DNA from: Nepenthes gracilis
Taxonomy: Eukaryota > Streptophyta > Magnoliopsida > Caryophyllales > Nepenthaceae
DNA length: 64,000 nucleotides
Direction: 5' to 3'
Assembly (NCBI GenBank): GCA_033239525.1
Contig: BSYO01000004.1
Location: forward strand, 310,001 to 374,000
Shown: piece after piece, positions 63,981-64,000 of the stretch
How the letters are laid out: the number at the start of each line of letters is the position of its first letter
How positions within the stretch are numbered: position 1 is the first letter of the stretch
Notes under the pieces: model-generated
Seen by the model: the letters and a program-made list of their open reading frames with translations, nothing else
Database searches by the model: none
What the model was told of the DNA's origin: nothing
Program-made: the position numbers and the translations under genes

Positions 63981-64000
63981 TCCATTACTCATTGCCACGA
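63981..64000 (+). repeat. Sire-1 3' LTR, continuation (cut by window edge)
   Basis: Twenty bases match 48264-48283 of the 5' LTR with one change. The rest of the LTR lies outside the window. Confidence 0.8.

Larger units (their letters stand above)
47700..64000 (+). mobile_element. Sire-1: SIRE-type Ty1/copia retrotransposon with envelope-like ORF, rearranged
   Basis: 5' LTR 47700-48858, gag, protease, integrase, RT, envelope-like ORF, purine tract region, 3' LTR 61143-61732 continuing at 63981 past the window edge. The RT motifs, long LTRs and an ORF after pol with the plant FYxN/FVRG block mark the SIRE (Maximus) lineage. Three later events changed it: a 2.5 kb solo LTR inside RT (52866-55374), a 3,232 bp tandem duplication (53523-59986), and a 2.2 kb solo LTR inside the 3' LTR (61733-63975). 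It lies inside family R copy 2. All ORFs are broken. Confidence 0.88.

Overview
The window is nuclear DNA of a flowering plant, almost entirely filled with decayed, nested retrotransposons. The evidence is two Ty3/gypsy elements of the Tat lineage with a TGGCGCCGT-type primer site, a chromodomain-bearing Ty3/gypsy element, a SIRE-type Ty1/copia element with an envelope-like ORF, a plant LINE, a possible tRNA-derived SINE, and pieces of plant host genes (a PPR protein, an SCNM1/TITAN-like zinc-finger exon). I cannot name the species. No bacterial, organellar or rRNA genes are seen. All statements about similarity are recognition by eye, not database results.

Layout. 1-215: first 71 codons of a PPR gene on the minus strand, then its upstream flank. 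761-4070: a minus-strand non-autonomous LTR element (two ~1.4 kb LTRs around ~0.5 kb) with WRKY-type W-boxes in its U3. 4071-7070: non-coding DNA with an LTR relic, a broken host-gene fragment and a possible SINE. 7070-9057 and 27459-27700: one plus-strand LINE cut in two by Tat-1 (9058-27458), which is itself cut in its protease by Chromo-1 (11587-20171), which in turn is a chimera of two chromovirus lineages. 27700-32442: AT-rich DNA with a dispersed repeat and a ~200 bp tandem array. 32466-41298: Tat-2 on the minus strand. 41322-47699: LTR relics, one host exon with an in-frame stop, a ~180 bp tandem array and a second copy of the dispersed repeat. 47700 to beyond 64000: Sire-1, containing one solo LTR in its reverse transcriptase, a 3,232 bp tandem duplication, and another solo LTR in its 3' LTR.

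How parts work together. The coding pieces are the standard gag-protease-RT-RNase H-integrase sets of LTR retrotransposons; every one carries stops, frameshifts or deletions, so none looks autonomous now. Both Tat elements carry an extra ORF on the opposite strand between integrase and the 3' LTR, with matching protein blocks, and in both the DNA just upstream of that ORF has ACGT-core boxes and a TATA-like box, as if the antisense gene had its own promoter. That conserved antisense gene, the chimeric chromovirus and the duplicated segment in Sire-1 are the most interesting things here.
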